Source: Bacteroidota bacterium
GTDB taxonomy: Bacteria; Bacteroidota; Bacteroidia; Cytophagales; Cytophagaceae
Assembly: GCA_023428135.1 (NCBI GenBank)
Contig: JAEYZG010000056.1
Span: 1 to 28,378, forward strand
Direction of reading: 5' to 3'
DNA: 28,378 bases
Position 1 is the stretch's first letter. Every line of letters begins with the position of its first letter. Shown in pieces: positions 1-7,535 of this stretch. The notes under the pieces are model-generated. The model had not been told where the DNA came from. It saw only the letters and a program-made list of their open reading frames with translations, and ran no database searches. Position numbers and translations under genes: made by a program.

Positions 1-19
1 AAAACCAGCTATCTTAGTA

Positions 20-98
20 CAAGCAGTGTCGATTACAGAGCATTCTTTTTTTTCATGAGAATAAGATTTAAAATTTTGCTTATAATTTACACTGCTTG
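20..98. repeat. spaced inverted repeat, 10-bp arms
   Basis: CAAGCAGTGT at 20-29 is matched by its exact reverse complement ACACTGCTTG at 89-98, with an AT-rich spacer of about 59 bp. It lies just before the attC-like palindrome at 121-250. It could be the inner stem of another degenerate cassette-type palindrome whose outer boxes are lost, but I see no clear AAC/GTT boxes. The rest of 1-120 shows no gene. Confidence 0.4.
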
Positions 99-120
99 CT
101 AGAAACTACCGAAGGTTTAG

Positions 121-250
121 TTCAACAGCAGTTTGGCAAAATGGCGGGTTCTGCGCTAAATTCAACGGCACTTCTTCGATTGAACTTTTGTACAACTGGA
201 CATTTGTGCTTTCGATTTCCTCCACTTCGCCAAGCTGCAAAACGTTACCC
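121..250 (+). repeat. attC-like palindrome 1
   Basis: The left arm CAGCAGTTTGGC (126-137) pairs with GCCAAGCTGC (229-238). It is bounded by an AAC triplet at 124-126 and a CGTTAC box at 243-248. The interior holds a TTGAACTTTTGTA stretch that recurs in similar form in the palindromes at 21578 and 25130, so these are members of one repeat family. It sits just upstream of the PL9 lyase gene, where the preceding cassette's recombination site would be expected. The attC reading is inference; the palindrome is directly visible. Confidence 0.5.
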
Positions 251-306
251 TGCAAAACAATAAATCTGTTAAAGTAGAAATAGTATAAACTGTAATTTTA
301 AATTAG

Positions 307-1971
307 ATGAAGATATTTTATTCCTTATTAGGTGCATTGCTGGTTGGAACGGCTGGATTGTTTGCACAAAGCAATGTCTATTATGTGGATGTTAACGGCA
401 ATGACGGCAATGTGGGCTCAAAGGAAAAGCCCTTCGCGACACTCAATAAGGCAAACGCTGTCGTGAATGCGGGCGATACCGTATGGATTCGTGGCGGTGT
501 CTATAACCTCCGCGATACGATTTATGTCAAGACTTACAACATATCGGCGGGCATTCACTTGACTGCGAGTGGCGAAAGCGATGACAAGCGCATCCATTAC
601 CTTGCGTATCCTGGCGAACGCCCTATTTTTGACGGAGCAAACCTCTTGGTTGGGGCGGGTTATGATCGTTACGATGGTACAATTCAAAGTGTACAGTACA
701 CCTCGCCTATCGTGGTTGAAGCAAAATACCTGCATCTGAAAGGGTTCGAGGTTCGGGGCGTTCCCATGAAGCATAATTCAAATTCGGGTATTTATATTCT
801 TTATAGCAAGCATATCTTCCTGGAACAAATTGATAGTCATCATAATAGTGGTCCTGGATTCTTCGTCAACGACGGACGTGCTAACGGCGGCGGTCATTAC
901 TTTTTGAACTGCGACGCCCATGACAACTATGACCCTTATGGTCGCCAGGGCGATGGAGAAAATGCCGACGGTTTTGGAGTGCATTACCAAGAGAGTGGTG
1001 ATACCACCAAGTTCTATGGATGTCGTGCCTGGTGGAACAGTGATGATGGTTTTGATTTTATTAATCAGGAGGTTCCTGTAATTGTGGAGAACTGTTATGC
1101 CATGGGAAATGGCTATAGCGATTATGGAACCAAATTGCCGCCAAGCGGAAACGGTTATGGCTTTAAGATGGGGGAAAGCAAGAAAGGCAAGGGGCGCCAT
1201 GCCATTAAGTATTGCGTCGCCTGGAAAAATAGGGCCTCAGGTTTTTATGCAAACTACACCAGCGTTGGTAGCAAATGGCTCAATAATACCTCCTACAATA
1301 ATGGAGATCGTTCTTTTAATATGGCGTCTACAACCTATGATTCTCAGGGTAGAGAAACAGCCCCAGTCGCCGTGTTGACGGGCGACAATGTCCATGTGTT
1401 GAAAAACAACATTGCCTACCCGAACACGCTTTCTCGTATCGGTGGAGAAAACGCCAGTGGAGAAAACAATACCTGGAACTTGAATCTGAATTTGACTGAA
1501 TCGGATTTCTTGAGTCTCGATGACCCGAGCATGACTATTACGGGCGTAGACCTCTCGATGATAGCGGGGGCGTTAGGCCCGCGCATGGCTGACGGCAGTT
1601 TGCCCGATGTAGATTTCTTGAAGCTGACGGCAGGGAGCCGCGCAATTGACAAAGGAGAGGATATCGGGTTGCCCTTTGCCGGGAGTGCACCCGACTTGGG
1701 TGCGTTTGAATATTCAAGCATAATCACTGGAACATATAAAAAAGAGTTACAATCGGAATGGGATTTAATTTCAACAAATGGTATGCTTACTATTGAAGGA
1801 AAAAATATAGAAAATGTAGTAATATTGAATAGTAATGGACAAATAATAGAAACAAAAGAAGTTAATGGTGCAAATACTATTATTCATTTTAGTGTAGAAG
1901 CTAAAGGATTGTACTTTGTAAGGGTCGCGACAAGTACTGGTGTTTCGGTTAAGAAAGTGTTTTTTCAATAG
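307..1971 (+). CDS. PL9-type pectate lyase with T9SS sorting domain
   Basis: Probable secreted pectate or exopolygalacturonate lyase of polysaccharide lyase family 9, cleaving polygalacturonate by beta-elimination. Residues 1-20 are a signal peptide ending LFAQ. Residues 22-460 form a right-handed parallel beta-helix. The NADGF motif (D221) and the NSDDGFDF motif (D246, D247, D250) match the calcium ligands of characterised PL9 enzymes. K287 in GFKMG sits where the catalytic lysine is expected, about 37 residues after the last Asp ligand. Residues from about 476 to 554 are a type A T9SS C-terminal sorting domain, which would direct export and surface attachment. The catalytic body has about 49% GC in a sampled stretch, while the sorting-domain segment has about 23%, so the gene appears to be a mosaic. 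It lies between two attC-like palindromes. Family assignment is confident; exact substrate is inferred. Confidence 0.85.
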   Translation: MKIFYSLLGALLVGTAGLFAQSNVYYVDVNGNDGNVGSKEKPFATLNKANAVVNAGDTVWIRGGVYNLRDTIYVKTYNISAGIHLTASGESDDKRIHYLAYPGERPIFDGANLLVGAGYDRYDGTIQSVQYTSPIVVEAKYLHLKGFEVRGVPMKHNSNSGIYILYSKHIFLEQIDSHHNSGPGFFVNDGRANGGGHYFLNCDAHDNYDPYGRQGDGENADGFGVHYQESGDTTKFYGCRAWWNSDDGFDFINQEVPVIVENCYAMGNGYSDYGTKLPPSGNGYGFKMGESKKGKGRHAIKYCVAWKNRASGFYANYTSVGSKWLNNTSYNNGDRSFNMASTTYDSQGRETAPVAVLTGDNVHVLKNNIAYPNTLSRIGGENASGENNTWNLNLNLTESDFLSLDDPSMTITGVDLSMIAGALGPRMADGSLPDVDFLKLTAGSRAIDKGEDIGLPFAGSAPDLGAFEYSSIITGTYKKELQSEWDLISTNGMLTIEGKNIENVVILNSNGQIIETKEVNGANTIIHFSVEAKGLYFVRVATSTGVSVKKVFFQ

Positions 1972-1993
1972 TGTCATTAATATATAACGCAGG

Positions 1994-2055
1994 GTAACAA
2001 TATGGTATAAACCATACTTTTCGGGATACGGTTCATACACTGAATGTTGTAGGGC
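1994..2055 (+). repeat. attC-like palindrome 2 (short, degenerate)
   Basis: Starting 22 bp after the PL9 stop codon, a GTAAC box (1994-1998) and a GTTGTAG box (2046-2052) bracket a stem. GTATAAACC near 2004 pairs with GGTTCATAC near 2030, with one mismatch. A smaller perfect hairpin, TATGGT/ACCATA, is nested on the left. The position directly behind the gene matches the other palindromes in this window. Confidence 0.4.
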
Positions 2056-2073
2056 AATTTAGGACGACACTCA

Positions 2074-2375
2074 ATGCTGGCAGAAATCATTGACAAATCT
2101 TACGGGCTTTTTGCAAAGTATACCCCGACAAGACTGTTGGACATTTGCACGGACTGCTGTATGACACCTGAAGACGAAGGTAAATTAGCCTGCTCGCCTG
2201 TTAGACAAATTTCCAGAGGCCTCTTAGCTGATTACAATGACGGTGCTAAGCCTGACAAAACAAGAATTGAAGAAGTCAAACATTTCCTTCCAAGGTGTTG
2301 GGCTTAATCGGACAGTTTCAATTTCCGACACATTCGACTGAGATGTCATTCTCAAGGCACATGCCGTTTGACATA
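2074..2375 (+). pseudogene. broken hypothetical gene, frameshifted and truncated
   Basis: An ATG at 2074 opens a 77-residue frame with a Cys-rich start (DICTDCC) and the segment EEVKHFLPR, then stops at 2307 just after PRCWA. In the next frame the protein-like reading continues as LGLIGQFQFPTHSTEMSF until about 2375, which is what would follow naturally after FLPR. A single-base loss near 2297 therefore seems to have broken the frame. The remaining 3' end is missing because sequence of the HTH element begins at about 2372. I do not recognise the family. It is most likely a decayed cassette gene. Confidence 0.5.
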
Positions 2376-2612
2376 AAGGGTAAAGCAAAGGAGCAACTTT
2401 CCCATTTTCTATTCTTTCAATAGATTGCCTATCCTTATTACAAGCCCTGGCAAGGTCAGACTGACTCCATCCCTTTTGTGTTCTTAACTCAACGATACTT
2501 TACACTCTTATGTCCAGCTAGCAGTTTTAACAGAATTTAAAATTTGTTAGATTAGGGGTATAAGAAAAATAAGCGCAATATGGCGTTTATTCAAATGTTG
2601 TAGGTAATTTAT
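2372..2612 (-). pseudogene. XRE-type HTH gene remnant, copy A
   Basis: Read on the minus strand, about 2376-2497 encodes IVELRTQKGWSQ, DLARACNKDRQSIERIENGK and VAP, a clear XRE/Cro-type helix-turn-helix. The frame meets a TAA immediately before IVEL, so the N-terminus and start are missing. Past VAP it runs into the antisense of the broken gene at 2074. Over roughly 110 bp it differs from copy C (19006-19263) at only about five positions. The flank up to about 2612 is shared with copy B but not with copy C, and ends in CAAATGTTGTAG, which resembles the right box of the cassette palindromes. The rest of the 2308-2621 interval holds no other gene. Confidence 0.65.
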
Positions 2613-2621
2613 TTTTGGACA

Positions 2622-3101
2622 ATGGACGTTTCAATATCATTATCGGAAATCTTAGTTGCAGTGTTGACCCTTGTGGCAGCGGGATTTGGATTCATAATTA
2701 AAGAACAAAAGGAAAAGTTAAAGGCAATTCAAAATCAACTGTCCGACAAGAAATATACAGTGTACAATGAAATCTTTACTGTTTTCTTTGACATTCTGAA
2801 GGGACAAAAGGGATTAAAAGAAACGGGCGAAAAAGATTTAGCCACGAGACTGATTGATATAAAGAAGGACCTTTTCATTTATGCTCCGGACAAAATCGTC
2901 AAGAAGTTCATAGAATGGAATAGATATATTTCAAATAATGCTGGTGACATAAAACATGCAAGGATTTATTTGGAACTTTTTGTACTGATTCGTCAGGATA
3001 TGGGTCACGAAAAAACAATAATAGTTGAAGACGATATTCTGCGTTCCATCATGACGACAGACGAGGAATTCGGTAAAATGAAAGAGTTGATTAAAAAATA
3101 A
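2622..3101 (+). CDS. small single-pass membrane protein, unknown function
   Basis: 159 residues. The N-terminus carries one hydrophobic helix (about residues 8-26, ILVAVLTLVAAGFGFII), followed by a charged, predicted coiled helix (KEQKEKLKAIQNQL). The rest is a helical soluble domain, probably cytoplasmic, ending in KELIKK. I do not recognise a named family. The stop codon is 4 bp before the palindrome at 3106-3197, and the start lies about 10 bp after a GTTGTAG box, so the gene fills one cassette-like unit. It could be a signalling, defence or accessory protein; nothing in the sequence decides this. Confidence 0.7.
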   Translation: MDVSISLSEILVAVLTLVAAGFGFIIKEQKEKLKAIQNQLSDKKYTVYNEIFTVFFDILKGQKGLKETGEKDLATRLIDIKKDLFIYAPDKIVKKFIEWNRYISNNAGDIKHARIYLELFVLIRQDMGHEKTIIVEDDILRSIMTTDEEFGKMKELIKK

Positions 3102-3105
3102 ACTA

Positions 3106-3197
3106 CCTACAACAAAGCATATAAATCATGCCGGCAGAGTTTGATGATTAATTATTAATAAGGTCTGCCGGCACGCTTTATATGCGAACGTTGGCAG
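3106..3197 (+). repeat. attC-like palindrome 3 (best formed in region 1)
   Basis: CCTACAAC (3106-3113) and GTTGGCAG (3190-3197) are the outer boxes. Between them, the left arm AAAGCATATAAA-ATGCCGGCAGA pairs almost fully with TCTGCCGGCA (3164-3173) and GCTTTATATGC (3175-3185), leaving a few unpaired bases on one side. It begins 4 bp after one stop codon and ends about 7 bp before the next start codon. That arrangement is what integron cassette recombination sites show. Confidence 0.65.
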
Positions 3198-3203
3198 TCA
3201 GTT

Positions 3204-4202
3204 ATGGACGGGGCCTACAAACAGAATATTATGACATTTAATGATTTATATTTTACAACAAGTAGTGGCGTCAAACTCAACTACGTAAAAGGACAAAACA
3301 ATGGAAATCCCATCATATTTATTCCTGGACAAAGTGCTACTTGGGAAAACTATAAACCAATTTTGAGTCTCTTATCTGAAAAAAATCAGGTGTTTTCGTT
3401 AAGTATCAGAGGACACGGAAAAAGCGATTGGACAAAAGGAAATTACAACTTTAATATTATAGGAAACGATATTGTTGAATTTATCGAGCATGTCGTAAAA
3501 CGGCCGGTAATTCTTGTTGGTAATTCAAGCGGTGGACTAATTAGTTTGTGGTTAGGAGTAAACAGACCAGATTTAGCATTAGGCATTGTTCTTGAAGATG
3601 CACCATTGTTTAGTGCAGACTATCCAAGAATTAAAGAAGAGTATGTGTTTGATGTTTTATCAAAAACATCTCATTATTTAAATAAGGACAACCCCGACTA
3701 TCGAGGACTTTTTAGTGTAATGGAACGACCCTTACCAAACGGACAAAGTAAATTTTTACCTGCTTGGTTATGTAAATTCCTTGCATTCTTAATAACTCGT
3801 CAGGACAATTTTATTTTCCATTTCTTAACTCAACTTTTACCTAAAAAAATTAAACGCCTAATTACGGACCTTCCAACTTTTGACCCGGATTTTTCGCAGT
3901 CATGGGTGGACGGTAGAATATACGAGGGACTAAATCACGCAGATGCATTACGAAAAATAAAATTGCCGTTGCTAATTTTACATAGCAATTGGTATCGGAC
4001 AAAAAAAGGACTAATTGGTGCCATGGACGATAACGATGCAAAAATGGCCCAGGAACTTGCACCACATGCAAAGTATTTACGAATTAATGCAGGACATGGA
4101 ATACATACTGAAAAACCAAATGAATTTTCAAATATAATTGTAAACTTTACAAAAGAAATAAACTCCGAACCGCTTAACCTCCCCATGTTGAAGTATATTT
4201 GA
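3204..4202 (+). CDS. alpha/beta hydrolase
   Basis: 332 residues, an alpha/beta-hydrolase-fold enzyme, probably an esterase or related hydrolase of unknown substrate. The oxyanion/strand-3 region reads IIFIPGQSATW. RGHGKS follows strand 4. The nucleophile elbow GNSSGG places Ser at about residue 108. A candidate acid lies near AMDDNDA, and the catalytic His is in AGHGIH near the C-terminus. The Met at 3231 (MTFNDLYF) is an alternative start that avoids a tail unlike the family; the 3204 start lies only 7 bp after palindrome 3. No signal peptide, so cytoplasmic. The last few residues run into the hairpin that begins HTH copy B, so the natural C-terminus may have been altered. Confidence 0.85.
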   Translation: MDGAYKQNIMTFNDLYFTTSSGVKLNYVKGQNNGNPIIFIPGQSATWENYKPILSLLSEKNQVFSLSIRGHGKSDWTKGNYNFNIIGNDIVEFIEHVVKRPVILVGNSSGGLISLWLGVNRPDLALGIVLEDAPLFSADYPRIKEEYVFDVLSKTSHYLNKDNPDYRGLFSVMERPLPNGQSKFLPAWLCKFLAFLITRQDNFIFHFLTQLLPKKIKRLITDLPTFDPDFSQSWVDGRIYEGLNHADALRKIKLPLLILHSNWYRTKKGLIGAMDDNDAKMAQELAPHAKYLRINAGHGIHTEKPNEFSNIIVNFTKEINSEPLNLPMLKYI

Positions 4203-4612
4203 CTTCAACCTACCAATGATAGCAAGTTTATTAATTTTGCATGCTGTTAACTATGAGTCCTATTTCAATCAAAGTTTTTCTGAATGCCTGAAGATCAGGA
4301 AATAGAAAAAAGATCAGAACGTAACAATCTTAGCCATTGATATCTCCAAGGCTTTGGATATTTCATATATAGAATAAAGCGATGGCGCAACTTTTCCATT
4401 TTCTATTCTTTCAATGGATTGTCTATCCTTATTACAAGCCCGGGCTAGGTCAGACTGACTCTATCTCTTTGGGGGCTTAATTCAACGTTGCTTTACACTC
4501 ATATGTCCACTAGCAGCAGTTTTAACAGAATTAAAAATTTATTAGATTAGGGGTAAAAGAAAAATATACAGCATTTGGTATTTCTTCAAATGTTGTATGC
4601 TGTTTAATCTTG
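4188..4612 (-). pseudogene. XRE-type HTH gene, copy B, frameshifted
   Basis: On the minus strand, about 4314-4470 encodes DLARACNKDRQSIERIENGK, VAPSLYSIYEISKALEISMA and KIVTF followed by TGA, a complete C-terminal half of an XRE-family regulator. Upstream, next to the WSQ region, one base is missing relative to copy C, so the frame hits TAG. The start is replaced by the same non-homologous flank as in copy A. The unit begins at 4188 with TTGAAGT/ACTTCAA, a hairpin also found at the same place in copy C. A hairpin at 4566-4598 (ATACAGCATTTG/CAAATGTTGTAT, one mismatch) closes the unit just before the next gene. This accounts for the 4203-4616 interval. Confidence 0.65.
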
Positions 4613-4616
4613 GATT

Positions 4617-5297
4617 ATGACGGAGAAGAAACAACTGACAGGAATAGGATATTGGCATCGCTTCGATGAATCTGATTTCCCCGATCCAGGAAATTTTGTT
4701 GATAGAGAATGGGACAAAGAGGAAAAGGAAAGGATTTTAAGATATCTCCAATCGGGACGATCAATGCCTTATGCGGCCATGGGAGTTAGTTGGTGTCGAT
4801 TTAGGTGCGGAGTAAATCATTTAGGAGCAGGTGAATTGACAGATGGAAAATACGTTTGGCCAGAAGGACTAGCTCACTATATTGACAAACATGAAGTCAG
4901 ATTGCCGACTGATGTCGTTGCGTTCATGTTATCGAATAAAAATCCTGTAGTTGTCAGTGGTGACGACATTTACATAGATTGGACTTGGTGGAAAAAACAG
5001 AAGGGCTTTAATACGGCAATTACAACATTTAATGACCCGCTTGACATTGGAATACTTTCCATTGTTCAGAACAACAGCATACAGAAGCTTACGCAGGGCG
5101 ACCTTTTACGAAAATATCTTCTAGACTCTTATGGCGTTAAGGGGAGGCTAGACGCTATTGACAAAATTCTGATGGGAGAAGAAGTTAGGATAAAAGGGCG
5201 ATTCAAAAATGTTGATGACTTTATTTCTGATATTCGTGGTGTAGGATTGCATGGTAAGTTCGAACGGTTAACGATTGAAGATTACGGTAAAGATTAA
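4617..5297 (+). CDS. hypothetical protein with WPEGL-H motif
   Basis: 226 residues, soluble, no signal peptide. The middle holds WCRFRCG, then TDGKYVWPEGLAHYI and HEVRLP. This looks like a conserved family signature whose function I cannot name. The C-terminal half has a helical segment (LTQGDLLRKYLLDSYGVKG) and ends LTIEDYGKD. The start ATG is 19 bp after the hairpin at 4566-4598. The stop is directly followed by a half-preserved attC-like palindrome. It occupies one cassette-like unit on the plus strand like its neighbours. Confidence 0.7.
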   Translation: MTEKKQLTGIGYWHRFDESDFPDPGNFVDREWDKEEKERILRYLQSGRSMPYAAMGVSWCRFRCGVNHLGAGELTDGKYVWPEGLAHYIDKHEVRLPTDVVAFMLSNKNPVVVSGDDIYIDWTWWKKQKGFNTAITTFNDPLDIGILSIVQNNSIQKLTQGDLLRKYLLDSYGVKGRLDAIDKILMGEEVRIKGRFKNVDDFISDIRGVGLHGKFERLTIEDYGKD

Positions 5298-5298
5298 A

Positions 5299-5378
5299 CG
5301 TTGCAGCCAGTAAAGCATATAGATTATGCCAGCAGAGTTTGGGGATTAGTTATTAACTTGGATACGAATGTTCCCTGT
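5299..5378 (+). repeat. attC-like palindrome 4, right arm lost
   Basis: The left half (AAAGCATATAGATTATGCC, AGCAGAGTTTG) is closely similar to the left half of palindrome 3 at 3114-3143. On the right, only GATACGAATGTTCCCTG remains, aligning with the end of palindrome 3, while the pairing arm equivalent to TCTGCCGGCA is absent. This looks like a recombination-dead relic. Confidence 0.5.
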
Positions 5379-5390
5379 CATTGAAATAAT

Positions 5391-6104
5391 ATGAGAATTA
5401 ATTTAACGTCAATATTGGTACTATTTATTAATAGTTTAGTACATGGACAAAATATTAAATATACTCAACTTGCTAGTTTTAAAAACAAATCCATTTCAAT
5501 ATATAGTGTAAAATTTAATTACGAATATACTGATACAAATCTTAATGAGAAGGACAAACCTTTTTACGAAATCATCATGACTTTTAATAATCATCATGAC
5601 ACTGTTAGAATAGAATCCAATGATTATGTTACTAAATATCTTGATACCCTTTATGTAAATCCTTTTCAGATTGATAACAATAAGGAGGGGGTAATTATCA
5701 CAAGGAAATTAAAAGAGAGAAGCAATTTAGGAGAGCATGGAGATTATATTATAAATAAAACAGTAAATGAAATCTGGGATATAGAAAGCTGCAAAAGAAT
5801 TTTTTCAAGTATTAATAATTTTAGTTTTTATAGCGATTTCTATAGCTATTTTGAAGATTCAATAACATTAACTGAATACTCAAATTTTTCTTATCACTAT
5901 GAACTTAAATTTATTGAAGGGAAAATTGTTATTAGCGATATCAAAATCATAAATCGAGTTAAATATGGTGATGAGAAAAATTGGACTCAAATAAATAATC
6001 CAGATTCATATCCTGGTTTTGATGAGTGCTTAAAGCCTGACTTTGAGGAAGGCGTTTATTATTTCCAGAATGGTGTATATAAAAAAAGTAAAAGCGGCGG
6101 GTAG
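5391..6104 (+). CDS. exported hypothetical protein
   Basis: 237 residues. Residues 1-19 are a typical signal peptide (MRINLTSILVLFINSLVHGQ) and the mature part is rich in Tyr, Asn, Asp and Lys with predicted beta structure. No lipobox Cys and no T9SS sorting domain are seen, so it is probably periplasmic. I do not recognise a family. The gene is very AT-rich compared with the surface-protein genes downstream. It is the last plus-strand gene of the first cassette-like array and converges on the minus-strand operon ending at 6361. Confidence 0.65.
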   Translation: MRINLTSILVLFINSLVHGQNIKYTQLASFKNKSISIYSVKFNYEYTDTNLNEKDKPFYEIIMTFNNHHDTVRIESNDYVTKYLDTLYVNPFQIDNNKEGVIITRKLKERSNLGEHGDYIINKTVNEIWDIESCKRIFSSINNFSFYSDFYSYFEDSITLTEYSNFSYHYELKFIEGKIVISDIKIINRVKYGDEKNWTQINNPDSYPGFDECLKPDFEEGVYYFQNGVYKKSKSGG

Positions 6105-6123
6105 CATTAGGCTGTAGCTCATA

Positions 6124-6173
6124 GGGGTAGCACGTATGTTCCCGCACTATGGTGCGCCCCCCTCGTTCGTGCC
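6124..6173 (+). repeat. degenerate palindrome after the exported unknown
   Basis: A central hairpin CGCAC-TATG-GTGCG (6143-6156) lies inside a weaker outer pairing of GGGGTAGCACG with CGTGCCC. Its position directly after the gene matches the other cassette-like palindromes, but no convincing AAC/GTT boxes remain. Confidence 0.3.
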
Positions 6174-6249
6174 CATGAATAAAGGTGCTGAAATAAGAAA
6201 TAAAAAGATCCATCCCTTTAAAATATATGACCTGTATTAACTAAAAGGT

Positions 6250-6290
6250 CTAAAAACAAAAAAAAGCTACCCTTTTTGAGAGTAGCTTTT
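6250..6290 (-). terminator. intrinsic terminator of the T9SS operon
   Basis: AAAAGCTAC (6262-6270) and GTAGCTTTT (6282-6290) form a perfect 9-bp stem. On the minus strand the stem is followed by a long T run, which suits termination of the operon ending at 6361. The stem itself begins and ends in A/T runs, so it may also stop transcription from the plus-strand gene ending at 6104. Confidence 0.7.
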
Positions 6291-6322
6291 GTAGTCCGCA
6301 GGGGGAATTAAACCCGTAAACC
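6291..6322 (-). other. possible tRNA 3'-end remnant
   Basis: Read on the minus strand, ACGGGTTTAATTCCCCC followed by TGCGGACTAC resembles the T-arm and acceptor 3' end of a tRNA, and a terminator follows immediately as is usual behind tRNA genes. The T stem pairs poorly and no 5' half is present, so this is not a functional tRNA. It may be a scar of an element that integrated at a tRNA, or chance similarity. Confidence 0.25.
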
Positions 6323-6360
6323 CAATACAATAAAGAGATTTCCACTTTGCTGAATACATT

Positions 6361-7524
6361 TCATTCCTTCACCAGCTTCTTATGCACTACCTGTCCGTTT
6401 ATTCCCAGTTCCAGGAAATATATTCCGGGATTCATATTTTCAGGAAGCTTTAAAGTATGACTGCTGCCGGACAATTTCATTCCGGTTTCCAATTCCAATC
6501 CTTCTGATGTTAATAGCTTATAGGAAGATATATCATTTATAGTACCAGATAAGTCAATATTCAGCCAACTGGACTGTATCGGGTTCGGATATACCTTGAT
6601 CTGTTTGGACAGGGCATCTTTAATACTCAAAGCAATATATTCCAATTTCACTACCTGCTCAAAGCTGTTTCCAAAGCTATCGGTGGCTTTGACCTTGATG
6701 GTATAATCAATTTTAGTTTGTGAAACACCCTGTTTTAACTTTAGAGTATCTCCGTCTATTTCAAACAAGTGATTATCCACCGCCCCTTCGCCATCAATCA
6801 GTTCGAAACTGTAAGCTGAAAAACTTTCATTGCAGACGTTAACGGAGATGATATGGGATAATTTGGAATTACTATAGTTTTTATTTACCTCCATATGTTG
6901 ATCGTTTCCGGTAAATTGAATCGAGTCTTTCAACATACTGCAGGAACCATTTTCTATCTCTACTTTGTACCAACCACTGCGGCAAACGGAGATGGTGTTG
7001 GCCTCACCGCTGTCTAGAAAAGCTCCATCTTTGTACCAGGTAAATATTGCTCCCGGAATGGTTTCGGAATATTGAATGGTATTTTCACTTTCCAATTCCA
7101 GATTTCCTTTCACAACCGGGGCATCTGTATAAAACTGGAACGGATTTTCAGGTACTCCCTGCACAGCATTTTCAGCAAAGAGTAACTGTATCGCCAGATC
7201 AATCACCTCATCGTTTTCCGAATTATAGGCTTTGAATGTAAGCTTTTCTCCTGTAGCCAAATTGCTATAAACCGTAAGGAAAGCGAGTGCGAGATCGTTA
7301 AACTCCGTAGAAAAGGTAGCAGTACCTCTCAATTCATTCCCGACAAAGGCGGCAACCCTGTTGGAAGGGTTGCCTGAAAAAACACAGCCATTAACCAAAA
7401 CACCTGTTATGTTCATGCTAAACTGATAGTCTGCCGCGCGTACCTGCCAATCAGGATTTTGAGCAAGTGATGAAAATCCTGAAAAAGAAACCAGCATCAA
7501 TAGTAAGGTCTTTAAATTCTTCAT
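6361..7524 (-). CDS. T9SS-secreted surface protein sharing a domain with the giant protein
   Basis: 387 residues. Residues 1-21 are a signal peptide ending SLAQ. Residues about 23-135 (starting NPDWQV; containing RVAAFVGNELRGTA, NLATGEKLTFKAYN and LLFAENAVQGVPENP) are a beta-rich domain. The same domain recurs in the giant protein near 9010-8680 (KLAAFVGEELRGVA, NVAQGEELTFRIWD). A cadherin-like stretch follows. The C-terminal 85 residues, starting KVYPNP, are a type A T9SS sorting domain. The start codon is 11 bp after the stop of the giant gene, so the two are almost certainly co-transcribed. The protein is predicted to be surface-attached or released; its ligand is unknown. Confidence 0.85.
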   Translation of the reverse strand: MKNLKTLLLMLVSFSGFSSLAQNPDWQVRAADYQFSMNITGVLVNGCVFSGNPSNRVAAFVGNELRGTATFSTEFNDLALAFLTVYSNLATGEKLTFKAYNSENDEVIDLAIQLLFAENAVQGVPENPFQFYTDAPVVKGNLELESENTIQYSETIPGAIFTWYKDGAFLDSGEANTISVCRSGWYKVEIENGSCSMLKDSIQFTGNDQHMEVNKNYSNSKLSHIISVNVCNESFSAYSFELIDGEGAVDNHLFEIDGDTLKLKQGVSQTKIDYTIKVKATDSFGNSFEQVVKLEYIALSIKDALSKQIKVYPNPIQSSWLNIDLSGTINDISSYKLLTSEGLELETGMKLSGSSHTLKLPENMNPGIYFLELGINGQVVHKKLVKE

Positions 7525-7535
7525 AATCTGTTTTC

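Noticed and set aside
778..1200. Antisense frame inside the PL9 gene
   Set aside because: It lies wholly within a gene with clear catalytic motifs and shows no protein-like pattern; the same holds for the other shadow frames in coding regions.
6291..6322. Functional tRNA gene
   Set aside because: Only a 3'-like part is present, the T stem pairs poorly, and no 5' half or anticodon arm is found upstream.
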